From Xanthobacter sp. YC-JY1 (GTDB lineage Bacteria > Pseudomonadota > Alphaproteobacteria > Rhizobiales > Xanthobacteraceae): a DNA stretch of 64,000 nt. The translations under genes were made by a program, and so were the position numbers. The stretch is from the NCBI RefSeq assembly GCF_021730305.1, contig NZ_CP032674.1, positions 531,001 through 595,000 of the forward strand, given 5' to 3'. Below, in pieces: positions 17,438-24,959 of the stretch (its first letter is position 1; every line of letters starts with the position of its first letter). The notes beneath the pieces were generated by a model. The model had not been told where the DNA came from, ran no database searches, and saw nothing but the letters and a program-made list of their open reading frames with translations.

Positions 17438-18550
17438 TCACTCGGCTTTTGCAGTCGTGGTATGCAGCTTCGCAAGATAGGCATTCCATGCATCGACGCA
17501 AGCCGAGCCACACCGTTCGATCCAGCGCGGCAGGACGGTTCCGGAGAGCAGACTGAGGCGGCGGGCGGCGTCGGCTTCAGATTGTGGCACCACCACCAGC
17601 CGGTGAGCCTGCGGCCGCCCGCAGACGCTCGCGCCGGTGTTGCAGTCGAGCCCGCGAGCGGTATCAGACTCCGCCTGCTGCCAGATGCGCCCTTCGAGAT
17701 CCGCGAGGCCGTCACGGATCGGCGCCCGCACGTCCTGCGGCAGGGCCTGCCAGGCGGTCAAATTGGCGCCGAAGAAGGAGATTCCCCAGCTGATTGCCAT
17801 GCTGTGGACATGGGTGGTGACGTCGCCGAGGCCGATCTCGTAGCCGCTGAGGGTGCCGGTGATGGCGCAGTCCACCACGCCCTGCCGCACGGCATCCACC
17901 ACATCCGCGAACGGCACCACGACGGGAATGGCCCCGAGCGCTTTCATCAAATCGGACTGGGCCACCGAGGAAGTGCGGACCCGGCGGCCGGCAATGTCGT
18001 CGAGGCCGCGGAAGGCGGAGCGGCAGAAGAGCACCTGCGCCGGATAGGCATAGATGGCGAGCAGCTCGATATCCCACCGGTCGCGCAGGATATTGACGAG
18101 ATGCGCGCGGAAGGCGGCGACCGTCTTCTTCAGGGTCGCCATGTCGGGATTGAGGATGGCCAGGTCCACGGCGTTGAGCTCCGGCTCCTCCGCCGAGACC
18201 ACGGAGAGAAGGCCGGTGCCGAACGGCACCACGCCGAGCCGCATGAGCTGCAGCATCTCCTGCCCGCGCAGGCCGCCGCTGTCATTGGGGATGATGGTGG
18301 CGACCACCCGCCCGCCGGTGCGCTCGGGGATCTCGCGCTCCCAGAACGGCTGTTCCAGCCGGGTGAACTGGGTGACGCCCCCGAGCCCGCCCACCACCTG
18401 CAGCCGGATGGGTTCATCCTTGGCGCGTGCGGGAGAGGTCAGGCCCAGCGCCATGAGGAGCAAAGCGAAGGAGGGCAAGAGCTGCCGCAGGCATGCCCGC
18501 GCCGTCCCGATTCGCCTGTGAATCGCCTTTCGCCTGCGTCGCGCCCGCAT
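17438..18550 (-). CDS. TRAP-type (DctP family) periplasmic binding protein, orphan
   Basis: 370 residues with an Arg-rich N-region and hydrophobic signal core (LLPSFALLLMALGLTSPARA) typical of export. The mature part has DctP-family features: EREIPERTGGRV, RLGVVPFGTG, FRGLDDIAGRRVRTSS and VVPFADVVDAVRQGVVDCAITG, which normally clamp organic-acid carboxylates through the conserved Arg. No DctQ or DctM membrane subunit gene is adjacent. Instead, the next gene in the same direction encodes a membrane GGDEF-EAL protein with a periplasmic sensor. This suggests the binding protein acts as a ligand receptor for signalling rather than for uptake; that role is inference. Cysteines in the C-terminal third (CNTGASVC, CGSAC) may form disulfides. 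Confidence 0.85.
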   Translation of the reverse strand: MRARRRRKAIHRRIGTARACLRQLLPSFALLLMALGLTSPARAKDEPIRLQVVGGLGGVTQFTRLEQPFWEREIPERTGGRVVATIIPNDSGGLRGQEMLQLMRLGVVPFGTGLLSVVSAEEPELNAVDLAILNPDMATLKKTVAAFRAHLVNILRDRWDIELLAIYAYPAQVLFCRSAFRGLDDIAGRRVRTSSVAQSDLMKALGAIPVVVPFADVVDAVRQGVVDCAITGTLSGYEIGLGDVTTHVHSMAISWGISFFGANLTAWQALPQDVRAPIRDGLADLEGRIWQQAESDTARGLDCNTGASVCGRPQAHRLVVVPQSEADAARRLSLLSGTVLPRWIERCGSACVDAWNAYLAKLHTTTAKAE

Positions 18551-18690
18551 CTTCCGGCCCCGCCTTCAGGCCAGCCGCCCGCCCCGAACCGCAACGCCGG
18601 GGAGGGATATTCCTGTGAGAGTGAGCGCAAGGGCGGGGAATGTGCAAGCACAAGCTTGGCCAATGAGGGCGCTTTCCGCGCCAGCCGGAG

Positions 18691-19200
18691 TCATCGGCCC
18701 GCGTCGGAACGTTGCGCCTTCTCGTATTTGCGGACGACCCGCTCCCGCTTCAGCCGCGACAGGCGTTGCAGCCAGAAGATGCCGTCGAGCTGGTCGCACT
18801 CGTGCTGATGGCAGACGGCGCGCAGTCCCTCGGCCTCTTCCTCCTGAAAAGCGCCGGCGAGATCCTGGTAGCGTACCCGCACGCGCGCCTGGCGCCCCAC
18901 CTCCTCGATGGCGCCGGGCATGGAGACGCTGCCCTCGGCATGGCGGATCGTCTCGGGCGAGGACCACACGATTTCGGGATTGATGTAGGTGCGCGGCCCT
19001 TCCTCCGGGGAAAGCTCCAACACCACCACCCGCGCGAGCACCCCCACGTGGGGCGCCGTGATGCCGATGCCTGGCGCCGCGCGCAGGGTGTCGAGAAGGT
19101 CGGTTGCGAGGGCTGCCAGCGCGGCGTCGAACACCACGACCGGCACCGCCGGCTGCCGCAGCCGCGGGTCGGGGAACTTCACGATCTGCCGCACCGCCAT
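18691..19200 (-). CDS. Peptide deformylase-like protein lacking canonical metal ligands
   Basis: 169 residues with the overall fold signature of peptide deformylase (N-terminal VKFPDPRLRQPA, C-terminal GIFWLQRLSRLKR), but all three active motifs are altered. GxGLAAxQ reads GIGITAPHVG (44-53), EGCLS reads EGSVS (the Cys metal ligand is Ser91), and HExxH reads HECDQ (133-137, the second His is Gln). Only one of the three classical metal ligands and the catalytic Glu134 remain. Removal of the N-formyl group therefore looks unlikely unless metal binding is rebuilt, for example by Cys135. The start at 19200 has GGAGGA five bases upstream. A housekeeping deformylase presumably lies elsewhere. Confidence 0.85.
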   Translation of the reverse strand: MAVRQIVKFPDPRLRQPAVPVVVFDAALAALATDLLDTLRAAPGIGITAPHVGVLARVVVLELSPEEGPRTYINPEIVWSSPETIRHAEGSVSMPGAIEEVGRQARVRVRYQDLAGAFQEEEAEGLRAVCHQHECDQLDGIFWLQRLSRLKRERVVRKYEKAQRSDAGR

Positions 19201-19405
19201 GGGCGTCCTCCGTGTCGCGTCCCGATGCCGCCCACCCCGATGCGGAGCGGGGACTCGGGGGCGAGGTCGAGATGTATTTTGATACCGTTGGACAGGAGGT
19301 TCGGCCCGATGGGGTCGATTCTGGACTGGGCACGACCTGAACCGGTGCCGAATCCCGCCGATACCCCCGGTGCTACCCCCACCTGAACCTGCCGATATCG
19401 GGCCT

Positions 19406-20770
19406 CTATTGCGGCCGCCGCTCCCGCTCGTCCCAGCCGCCGATGACGTCCTGTTCCGGCTCCGGCGGGCGGGGCATTCCGGCGAGGCGCAGGGTGCGGT
19501 CGAGCAGCACTTCGTAGATCGGCTTGCCGCCAAGTCCTTCTGCCACAAGGTTTGCGGTGACGCAGGTGAGGATGGTCGGCAGCAGGAGATCGTAGGCCCC
19601 GGTCAGCTCCGCCACCAGCACCATGCCCACCAGCGGCGCCCGCACCGTGGCCGAGAACAGCCCGCCCATGGCCGCGATCCCGCAGGCCGCAAGCATCTGG
19701 GGTGGAAGGGAAAAAAGGCTCCCAAGCAAGGTCGCGAACAACACGCCCACAGCCGTCGCCAGCGCCAGGATGGGCGCGAAGATACCGCCGGGAATGCCCG
19801 TGGAATAGCTCGCCATGGTCATGGCGAAGCGGATCAGGACGATCCCCGCCAAAGTGAGCGCCGGCAACCCCATGCCCGGCAGCGACACCGCCAGCATCTC
19901 CCCCCCGAACGTCGCCTCCGGCCGCAGCACCAGAAGCGGCCCCACCGCCGCGCCGACTACCACCGGCAGGACATAGGGCGAGACCTTCAAAGCCAGTCCC
20001 CGTGCGGCATCCAGCGAGAAGACCAGCGCCGCGTTGAAGGCGATCCCGACCACCCCCAGCACCCCGCCGAGCCCGATGAATGCTGGCAAGAAGTGCAGCG
20101 GCGCGGCGGCCACATCCATCTGCATGTCCGGCTCGGTGCCGCCGATGACCTGGGCCACAATGGCGCTCGCCGCCGAGCAGATGATGACCGCGCTATAGGT
20201 CCGCAGCCCATAGGGAAACTGCCGCCGCGTCTCCTCGATGACGAACAGGATGGCCGCCAGCGGAGCGTTGAACGCCGCCGCCAGACCCGCCGCGGCGCCA
20301 GCCGCGAGTAGGCCCCGGCTGTCGCGGGTGCTCAGGCCGGCGGCATCGGAAATGGCCTTGGCGATGGAGGCGCCCATGTGGATTGTCGGGCCTTCCCGGC
20401 CCGCCACCAGCCCCGATCCGAGGGCCAGCACGCCGCCGCCGAACTTCACCGGCAGCACCCGCTTCCACCGCACCTCGCGCAGGCCCTCCAGCGCGCCCTC
20501 GATCTCCTGCACGCCGGAGCCCGCCGCCTCGGGCGCGAAGCGCCGCACCAGAAAGACCGCAAGCGCCACCATCAGCGCGGCGCCGACCGACAGCGCGGCG
20601 TAAAGCTCAGGCCCCTGGAAATGCTCGCGCAACAGCAGCGGCCACTCGCCGGCCTTGACCGTCGCCCAGTGGAAGCCGGCGCCGACGCCGCCTCCGATGA
20701 AGCCCACCAGCGCGGCGAGGGCGTAATAGACGATGTCACGGGGCTTCTGGGCGGGCTCGGCGGATGTCAC
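19406..20770 (-). CDS. CLC-type chloride/proton antiporter
   Basis: 454 residues, inner-membrane protein with about ten or more hydrophobic segments. CLC filter motifs are present in order: GSGVQ (84-88, usually GSGIP), GREGP (124-128, carrying the gating Glu126), FNAPLAAILFVIEE (including the intracellular proton glutamate) and GIPGGIFAP. Retention of both glutamates favours H+/Cl- exchange over a channel. The GTG at 20770 was chosen because the frame upstream is a shadow of the neighbouring ABC gene and GAGGT lies just before it. It follows the BclA-like gene on the same strand after a 118-bp gap and might share its transcript. Confidence 0.9.
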   Translation of the reverse strand: MTSAEPAQKPRDIVYYALAALVGFIGGGVGAGFHWATVKAGEWPLLLREHFQGPELYAALSVGAALMVALAVFLVRRFAPEAAGSGVQEIEGALEGLREVRWKRVLPVKFGGGVLALGSGLVAGREGPTIHMGASIAKAISDAAGLSTRDSRGLLAAGAAAGLAAAFNAPLAAILFVIEETRRQFPYGLRTYSAVIICSAASAIVAQVIGGTEPDMQMDVAAAPLHFLPAFIGLGGVLGVVGIAFNAALVFSLDAARGLALKVSPYVLPVVVGAAVGPLLVLRPEATFGGEMLAVSLPGMGLPALTLAGIVLIRFAMTMASYSTGIPGGIFAPILALATAVGVLFATLLGSLFSLPPQMLAACGIAAMGGLFSATVRAPLVGMVLVAELTGAYDLLLPTILTCVTANLVAEGLGGKPIYEVLLDRTLRLAGMPRPPEPEQDVIGGWDERERRPQ

Positions 20771-20888
20771 GCGGGACCTCGGGGCGGGGCAGCTGGGCAG
20801 CCTGATGCACTGCAACACCAGACTTAGCTGACGCGCGCGGTGAGGGGCAAGGACCGACCGACTCGACCCGTCCCGCGCCCGCCTGCCC

Positions 20889-22667
20889 TCACACCGCCTT
20901 GAGCGCCGGCGGCGCGGCCGGTCCCAGCATCCGCGGCATCTCCTCGCCATGGAGATGCAGCACCCGGTCATGCAGGTCGACGAGGGTGTTGCGGTGGCCG
21001 ATGGAGATGAAGGTGCTCTCCGGCAGACGCTCCCGCAGCAGGCGGTAGAGCGCCGCTTCGGTCGCCTCGTCGACGGCGGAGGTCGCCTCGTCCAGCAGCA
21101 GCACCTCGGGCGCTTCCAGCAGCGCGCGGGCGATGGAGATGCGCTGCTGCTCACCCAGCGAGAGCTCGTGCGGCCACAGGGCTTCCGCATCCAACCGCCC
21201 GGCGAGGTCGGAGAGCCCGACGGCGGTCAAGGCTTCGGCGATCTGGTCCCGCGGCACATCGGCGACGGGGCGGGGATAGGCGAGGGCCACATCCAGCCGC
21301 CCAGCCGGGACATAGGGCTTCTGCGGCAGCACCATGAGGCGATGCTCCGCGTGCCGATGCACGGAGCCCGTCGAATAGGGCCAGATACCCGCAATGGCCC
21401 GCAGCAGCGTGGTCTTGCCGGCGCCGGACGGGCCGGTGATGAGCACGCATTCCCCGTGCGCGATATGGAGTTCGTCGGTGGCGATGAGCGGCGCGCCGCC
21501 CGGCAGGCGCACATCAAGCCCGCGCAGCGCCAGAGCCTTGGTGGCGGGAAGGGAGGCGAGGCTCTCGGTGGGACGGCTCGCCTGCGCCGCCGCGATGGCC
21601 TTCTCGAAGCCGGTGAGCCGCTGCACGATCGAAGTCCATTCCGCCAGCGTCACATAGCTGGAGATGAAGAAGGAGAACGAGCCCTGCACCGAGGAGAAGG
21701 CGCTGGCCGTCTGCATCAGCTGGCCGAGCTGGATCTGGCCGGAAAAATAGGCCGGCGCCACCACTACGTAGGGGAAGATAGTCGAGATCTGGTTGTAGCC
21801 GGCGGTGAACCAGGTGAGGCGCTTCTGCGCCTTCATCAGCTCGACGAAATTGCCGAAGATGTGGGAGAACCGCCCCTCGAGCTTGCGCTCTTCGGCCTGC
21901 GCGCCGTCCAGGAGGGCGATCTGCTCGCCATTCTCGCGCACCCGCACGAGATCGACGCGGAAGTTCGCCTCATAGCGCTGCTGCTCGAAATTGAGCTTCA
22001 CCAGCGGGCGGCCGATGAAATGGGCGAGGAGCGTTCCGCCCGCGGCATAGATCAGCGCCGCCCAGAACAGGTAGCCCGGCACGTTCAGCTCCTGCCCGAA
22101 CAGGTTCAGCGGCAGCGAGCCGGACAGATTCCACAAGATGACGGAGAAGGAGACGAGGGACACCACGGTGCCGAGCAGGCCGACGCCCACGGAGATAGTC
22201 CGGCTGATGAAGGATTGCACGTCCTCGGCGATGCGCTGGTCGGGATTGTCAGCCTCATCGCCGCCGAGCCGCAGGCGGTAGTGCACGTCGTCGCCCAGCC
22301 ACGCGCCGAGATAGCGCCGGGTGAGCCAGCGCCGCCAGCGGACCTCCAGCCATTGCTTCAGGTAGATCTGGTAGACCGCCACGACGATGGCGCCTGCGGC
22401 GATGGCGCAGAAGATCAGGATCTGCGTCTTGAACGCGGCGAAGTCCTTCTCCTGTATGGCGTTGTAGAACGCGACGTTCCACTCGTTCAGCATCACCGTG
22501 GCGAATACCCAGGCGAGCTCCAGAGCGATCACCGCGGCGAGGAGGCCGATGGCGATCCAGCGTTCCTCGCTCTTGAAATACGGCACGGCGAGGCGGCGGA
22601 TGTCGCCGAGTAGGGATAGAAGGGCGCGCAAGGCCGGGCTCTCCGGAAGGGGCTTCGCGGCGAGCAT
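20889..22667 (-). CDS. BclA/YddA-like ABC transporter (fused permease-ATPase, SbmA/BacA-related)
   Basis: 592 residues. The N-terminal half is an ABC_membrane_2-type permease of the SbmA/BacA/YddA group (RRLAVPYFKSEERW, then membrane helices, WRRWLTRRYLGAWL, NPDQRIAEDV, FRVDLVRVRENGEQIA). The C-terminal half is an ATPase with Walker A GPSGAGKTT, signature LSLGEQQR and Walker B LLLDEATSAVDE. Relatives import peptides or cobalamin-like molecules (Rv1819c) or confer tolerance to plant NCR peptides (BclA of Bradyrhizobium); the substrate here is unknown. The start at 22667 has GGGGG just upstream; a longer frame reaching 22793 would run through the 39-bp palindrome, which argues against it. Confidence 0.87.
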   Translation of the reverse strand: MLAAKPLPESPALRALLSLLGDIRRLAVPYFKSEERWIAIGLLAAVIALELAWVFATVMLNEWNVAFYNAIQEKDFAAFKTQILIFCAIAAGAIVVAVYQIYLKQWLEVRWRRWLTRRYLGAWLGDDVHYRLRLGGDEADNPDQRIAEDVQSFISRTISVGVGLLGTVVSLVSFSVILWNLSGSLPLNLFGQELNVPGYLFWAALIYAAGGTLLAHFIGRPLVKLNFEQQRYEANFRVDLVRVRENGEQIALLDGAQAEERKLEGRFSHIFGNFVELMKAQKRLTWFTAGYNQISTIFPYVVVAPAYFSGQIQLGQLMQTASAFSSVQGSFSFFISSYVTLAEWTSIVQRLTGFEKAIAAAQASRPTESLASLPATKALALRGLDVRLPGGAPLIATDELHIAHGECVLITGPSGAGKTTLLRAIAGIWPYSTGSVHRHAEHRLMVLPQKPYVPAGRLDVALAYPRPVADVPRDQIAEALTAVGLSDLAGRLDAEALWPHELSLGEQQRISIARALLEAPEVLLLDEATSAVDEATEAALYRLLRERLPESTFISIGHRNTLVDLHDRVLHLHGEEMPRMLGPAAPPALKAV

Positions 22668-22740
22668 TGAACCCCCGCGCATGGCTGAACCATGGCCGCA
22701 GGATGAAGGATTGGAAAGGTGCCGGTGGGGCAGGGGATGC

Positions 22741-22779
22741 GGGGTTACAGACAGGATTGCAAATCGTGTCTGTAACCCC
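22741..22779. promoter_or_regulatory. 39-bp palindrome, candidate operator of the BclA-like transporter
   Basis: Thirteen-base arms (22741-22753, GGGGTTACAGACA, and 22767-22779) are exact reverse complements. The 13-base centre contains a second dyad, GATT-GCA-AATC, so only one G-G pair and a 3-base loop break the symmetry. The core TACAGACA...TGTCTGTA resembles TetR-family operators such as that of AcrR. It lies 74 bp before the transporter start and about 90 bp behind the PhnA-like gene. No T-run flanks it on either side, so a terminator is less likely. Confidence 0.6.
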
Positions 22780-22867
22780 GGGTCATCGGGCAATCACGTA
22801 AGGGGAGCCTGACCAGTCCTCCCGAAATGGGCCGCACTGGACTTGGCGCGTAGTCCAAGTGACGCGC

Positions 22868-23089
22868 TCAGGCCTTCTTCACGAACTCCGTGCGCAGCAC
22901 GAGGCCCTTCACCTTCTCGACCTTGCAGTCGATCTCTTCGGGGTCGCCGGTGAGGCGGATGCCCTTGACCAGCGTCCCGCGCTTCAGGGTCACCGAGGTG
23001 CCCTTCACCTTCAGGTCCTTGATGAGGGTGACATTGTCGCCGTCCTTCAGGACGGCGCCATTGGCGTCGCGGACTTCGATATCGGACAT
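22868..23089 (-). CDS. PhnA/YjdM domain protein
   Basis: 73 residues matching the C-terminal PhnA domain (VRDANGAVLKDGDNVTLIKD, VKGTSVTLKRGTLVKGI, EIDCKVEKVKGLVLRTEFVKK), a small SH3-like beta barrel. The N-terminal zinc ribbon of full-length YjdM (about 111 residues) is absent, as in many alphaproteobacterial short forms. The old name 'alkylphosphonate uptake protein' has no functional support. It begins six bases after the acyl-CoA ligase stop, with GAGGAAAG as ribosome-binding site, so the two are one operon. Confidence 0.87.
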   Translation of the reverse strand: MSDIEVRDANGAVLKDGDNVTLIKDLKVKGTSVTLKRGTLVKGIRLTGDPEEIDCKVEKVKGLVLRTEFVKKA

Positions 23090-23095
23090 CTTTCC

Positions 23096-24721
23096 TCAAA
23101 CCTCCTTGGCCAGCTCGCGCAGGCGGAACTTCTGGATCTTGCCGGTGGAGGTCTTGGGGATTTCCTCGAAAACCACGTGGCGGGGGCACTTGTACGCCGC
23201 CAGATGGGCGCGGCAATGGGCGATGATGTCCTCGGCCGTCGCGCTCATGCCGTCGCGCAGCTCGACGAAGGCGACGGGTGTCTCGCCCCACTTCTCGTCG
23301 GGCTTGGCCACCACGGCGGCGGCGGCGATCGCCGGATGCTTGTAGAGGGCATCCTCCACCTCGATGGACGAGATGTTCTCGCCGCCGGAGATGATGATGT
23401 CCTTGGAGCGGTCCTTGAGCTGGATATAGCCGTCGGGATGCTTCACCCCGAGGTCGCCCGAGTGGAACCAGCCGCCCGCGAACGACTTCTCGGTGGCCGA
23501 GGGGTTTTTCAGATAGCCCTTCATCACCACGTTGCCGCGGAACATGACCTCGCCCAGCGTTTCGCCATCGGCGGGGACTGGAACCATGGTCTCAGGGTCC
23601 ATCACGTCGAGGGCTTCCAGCGCGCTGTAGCGCACGCCCTGCCGGGACTTGAGGAAGGCCCGCTGCTTGGCGTCGAGCGCATCCCACTCCGCGTGCCAGT
23701 CGTTGACGACCGCCGGGCCGTAAACCTCGGTGAGGCCGTACACATGTACCACGTTGAAGCCGGCGTCCTGCATGGCGGCGAGCACGGCCTCCGGCGGCGG
23801 GGCGGCGGCGGTGATGAATTCCACCCGGCTGGGCAAGGGGCGCTTGTCCGCTTCCGCCGCGTTGAGCAGCGTGGACATCACGATGGGCGCGCCGCACATG
23901 TGCGTCACCTTGTGGTCGGCGATGGCGTCGAACATGGCCTTCGCCCGGACCTGACGCAGGCACACATGGGTGCCGGCCACCAGCGTGATGGACCAGGGGA
24001 AGCACCAGCCGTTGCAGTGGAACATGGGCAGCGTCCACAGATAGACCGGATGCTTGCCCAGCCCGCACGTCACCACGTTGCCGACCGCCAGCAGATGCGC
24101 GCCGCGGTGGTGATAGACGACGCCCTTCGGATCGCCCGTGGTGCCGGAGGTATAGTTGAGGGCGATGGCGTCCCATTCATCCGCCGGCGTCTTCCATGCG
24201 AAGTCTTCGTCGCCGGTGGCGAGAAAATCCTCGTATTCCATCACCCCGATACGCTCGCCGGCGCCGGTGAACTCGGGGTCGTCATAGTCGATGACCAGCG
24301 GCTTGCGGACGGCGAGGGCGAGGGCCGCCTTGATGACGGGGGAGAATTCCCGGTCGGTGATGAGCACCTTCGCCTCGCCGTGGTCGAGGGTGAAGGCGAG
24401 GATGGCGGCATCGAGCCGGGTGTTCAGCGAATTGAGCACCGCGCCCACCATGGGCACGCCGTAGTGGGCTTCCAGCATGGCCGGTGCATTGGGCAGCATC
24501 ACCGCAACGGTGTCGCCCACCCCCACGCCCACCTTGGCCAGCGCCGAGGCAAGCCGCCGGCTGCGGGCATAGAATTCGCGGTAGTTGCGCTTCAACTTCC
24601 CGTGCAGGATGGCGGTGTGGTCCGGGAACACGCTCGCCGCCCGCTCCAGAAAGCCGAGAGGTGTCAGCGGCTGGAAATTGGCTGCGTTCCGTTCGAGATC
24701 CTGGTCGTAGATGCCGGCCAT
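23096..24721 (-). CDS. Acyl-CoA synthetase (AMP-forming, AlkK/DmdB-like)
   Basis: 541 residues of the ANL adenylating superfamily. ATP-binding signature YTSGTTGDPKGV, the A5-type motif YGLTEVYGP, GWFHSGDLGVKHPDG, and the C-terminal hinge and lysine motif KTSTGKIQKFRLRE are all present. It activates a carboxylic acid to acyl-AMP and then acyl-CoA in the cytoplasm. Segments such as MFHCNGWCFPW and FMSTLLNAA-like regions are typical of medium-chain/AlkK and methylmercaptopropionate (DmdB) ligases; chain length cannot be fixed from sequence. The start has GAGAGGGGGG upstream. It is divergent from prpE with about 240 bp between. Confidence 0.9.
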   Translation of the reverse strand: MAGIYDQDLERNAANFQPLTPLGFLERAASVFPDHTAILHGKLKRNYREFYARSRRLASALAKVGVGVGDTVAVMLPNAPAMLEAHYGVPMVGAVLNSLNTRLDAAILAFTLDHGEAKVLITDREFSPVIKAALALAVRKPLVIDYDDPEFTGAGERIGVMEYEDFLATGDEDFAWKTPADEWDAIALNYTSGTTGDPKGVVYHHRGAHLLAVGNVVTCGLGKHPVYLWTLPMFHCNGWCFPWSITLVAGTHVCLRQVRAKAMFDAIADHKVTHMCGAPIVMSTLLNAAEADKRPLPSRVEFITAAAPPPEAVLAAMQDAGFNVVHVYGLTEVYGPAVVNDWHAEWDALDAKQRAFLKSRQGVRYSALEALDVMDPETMVPVPADGETLGEVMFRGNVVMKGYLKNPSATEKSFAGGWFHSGDLGVKHPDGYIQLKDRSKDIIISGGENISSIEVEDALYKHPAIAAAAVVAKPDEKWGETPVAFVELRDGMSATAEDIIAHCRAHLAAYKCPRHVVFEEIPKTSTGKIQKFRLRELAKEV

Positions 24722-24959
24722 CGTGTCCCCCCTCTCGCCCGAAAGCTTGTGTTCGCGCCGGGATTCCGGTCGAATTGGAGCGCGAACCTAGCCGAGGGCG
24801 GCAGGGCGGTGCAATCGGCCGAGCCCGATACCAAAGTACCAGTTCGCAGCATGAGGTTGCGGACCCGGGCGACAAACGTCTTACGCATTTGTGCGAGCTT
24901 GCGCCGTAAAAACGCTCCCGGCACTACCGGGCCAAAGAAGACCCTTGAGGGAGACGTCC

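Noticed and set aside
19201..19548. N-terminal extension of the deformylase-like gene
   Set aside because: Ser/Arg/Gly-rich non-conserved sequence; the ATG at 19200 has a strong GGAGGA site and begins exactly at the family's usual N-terminus.
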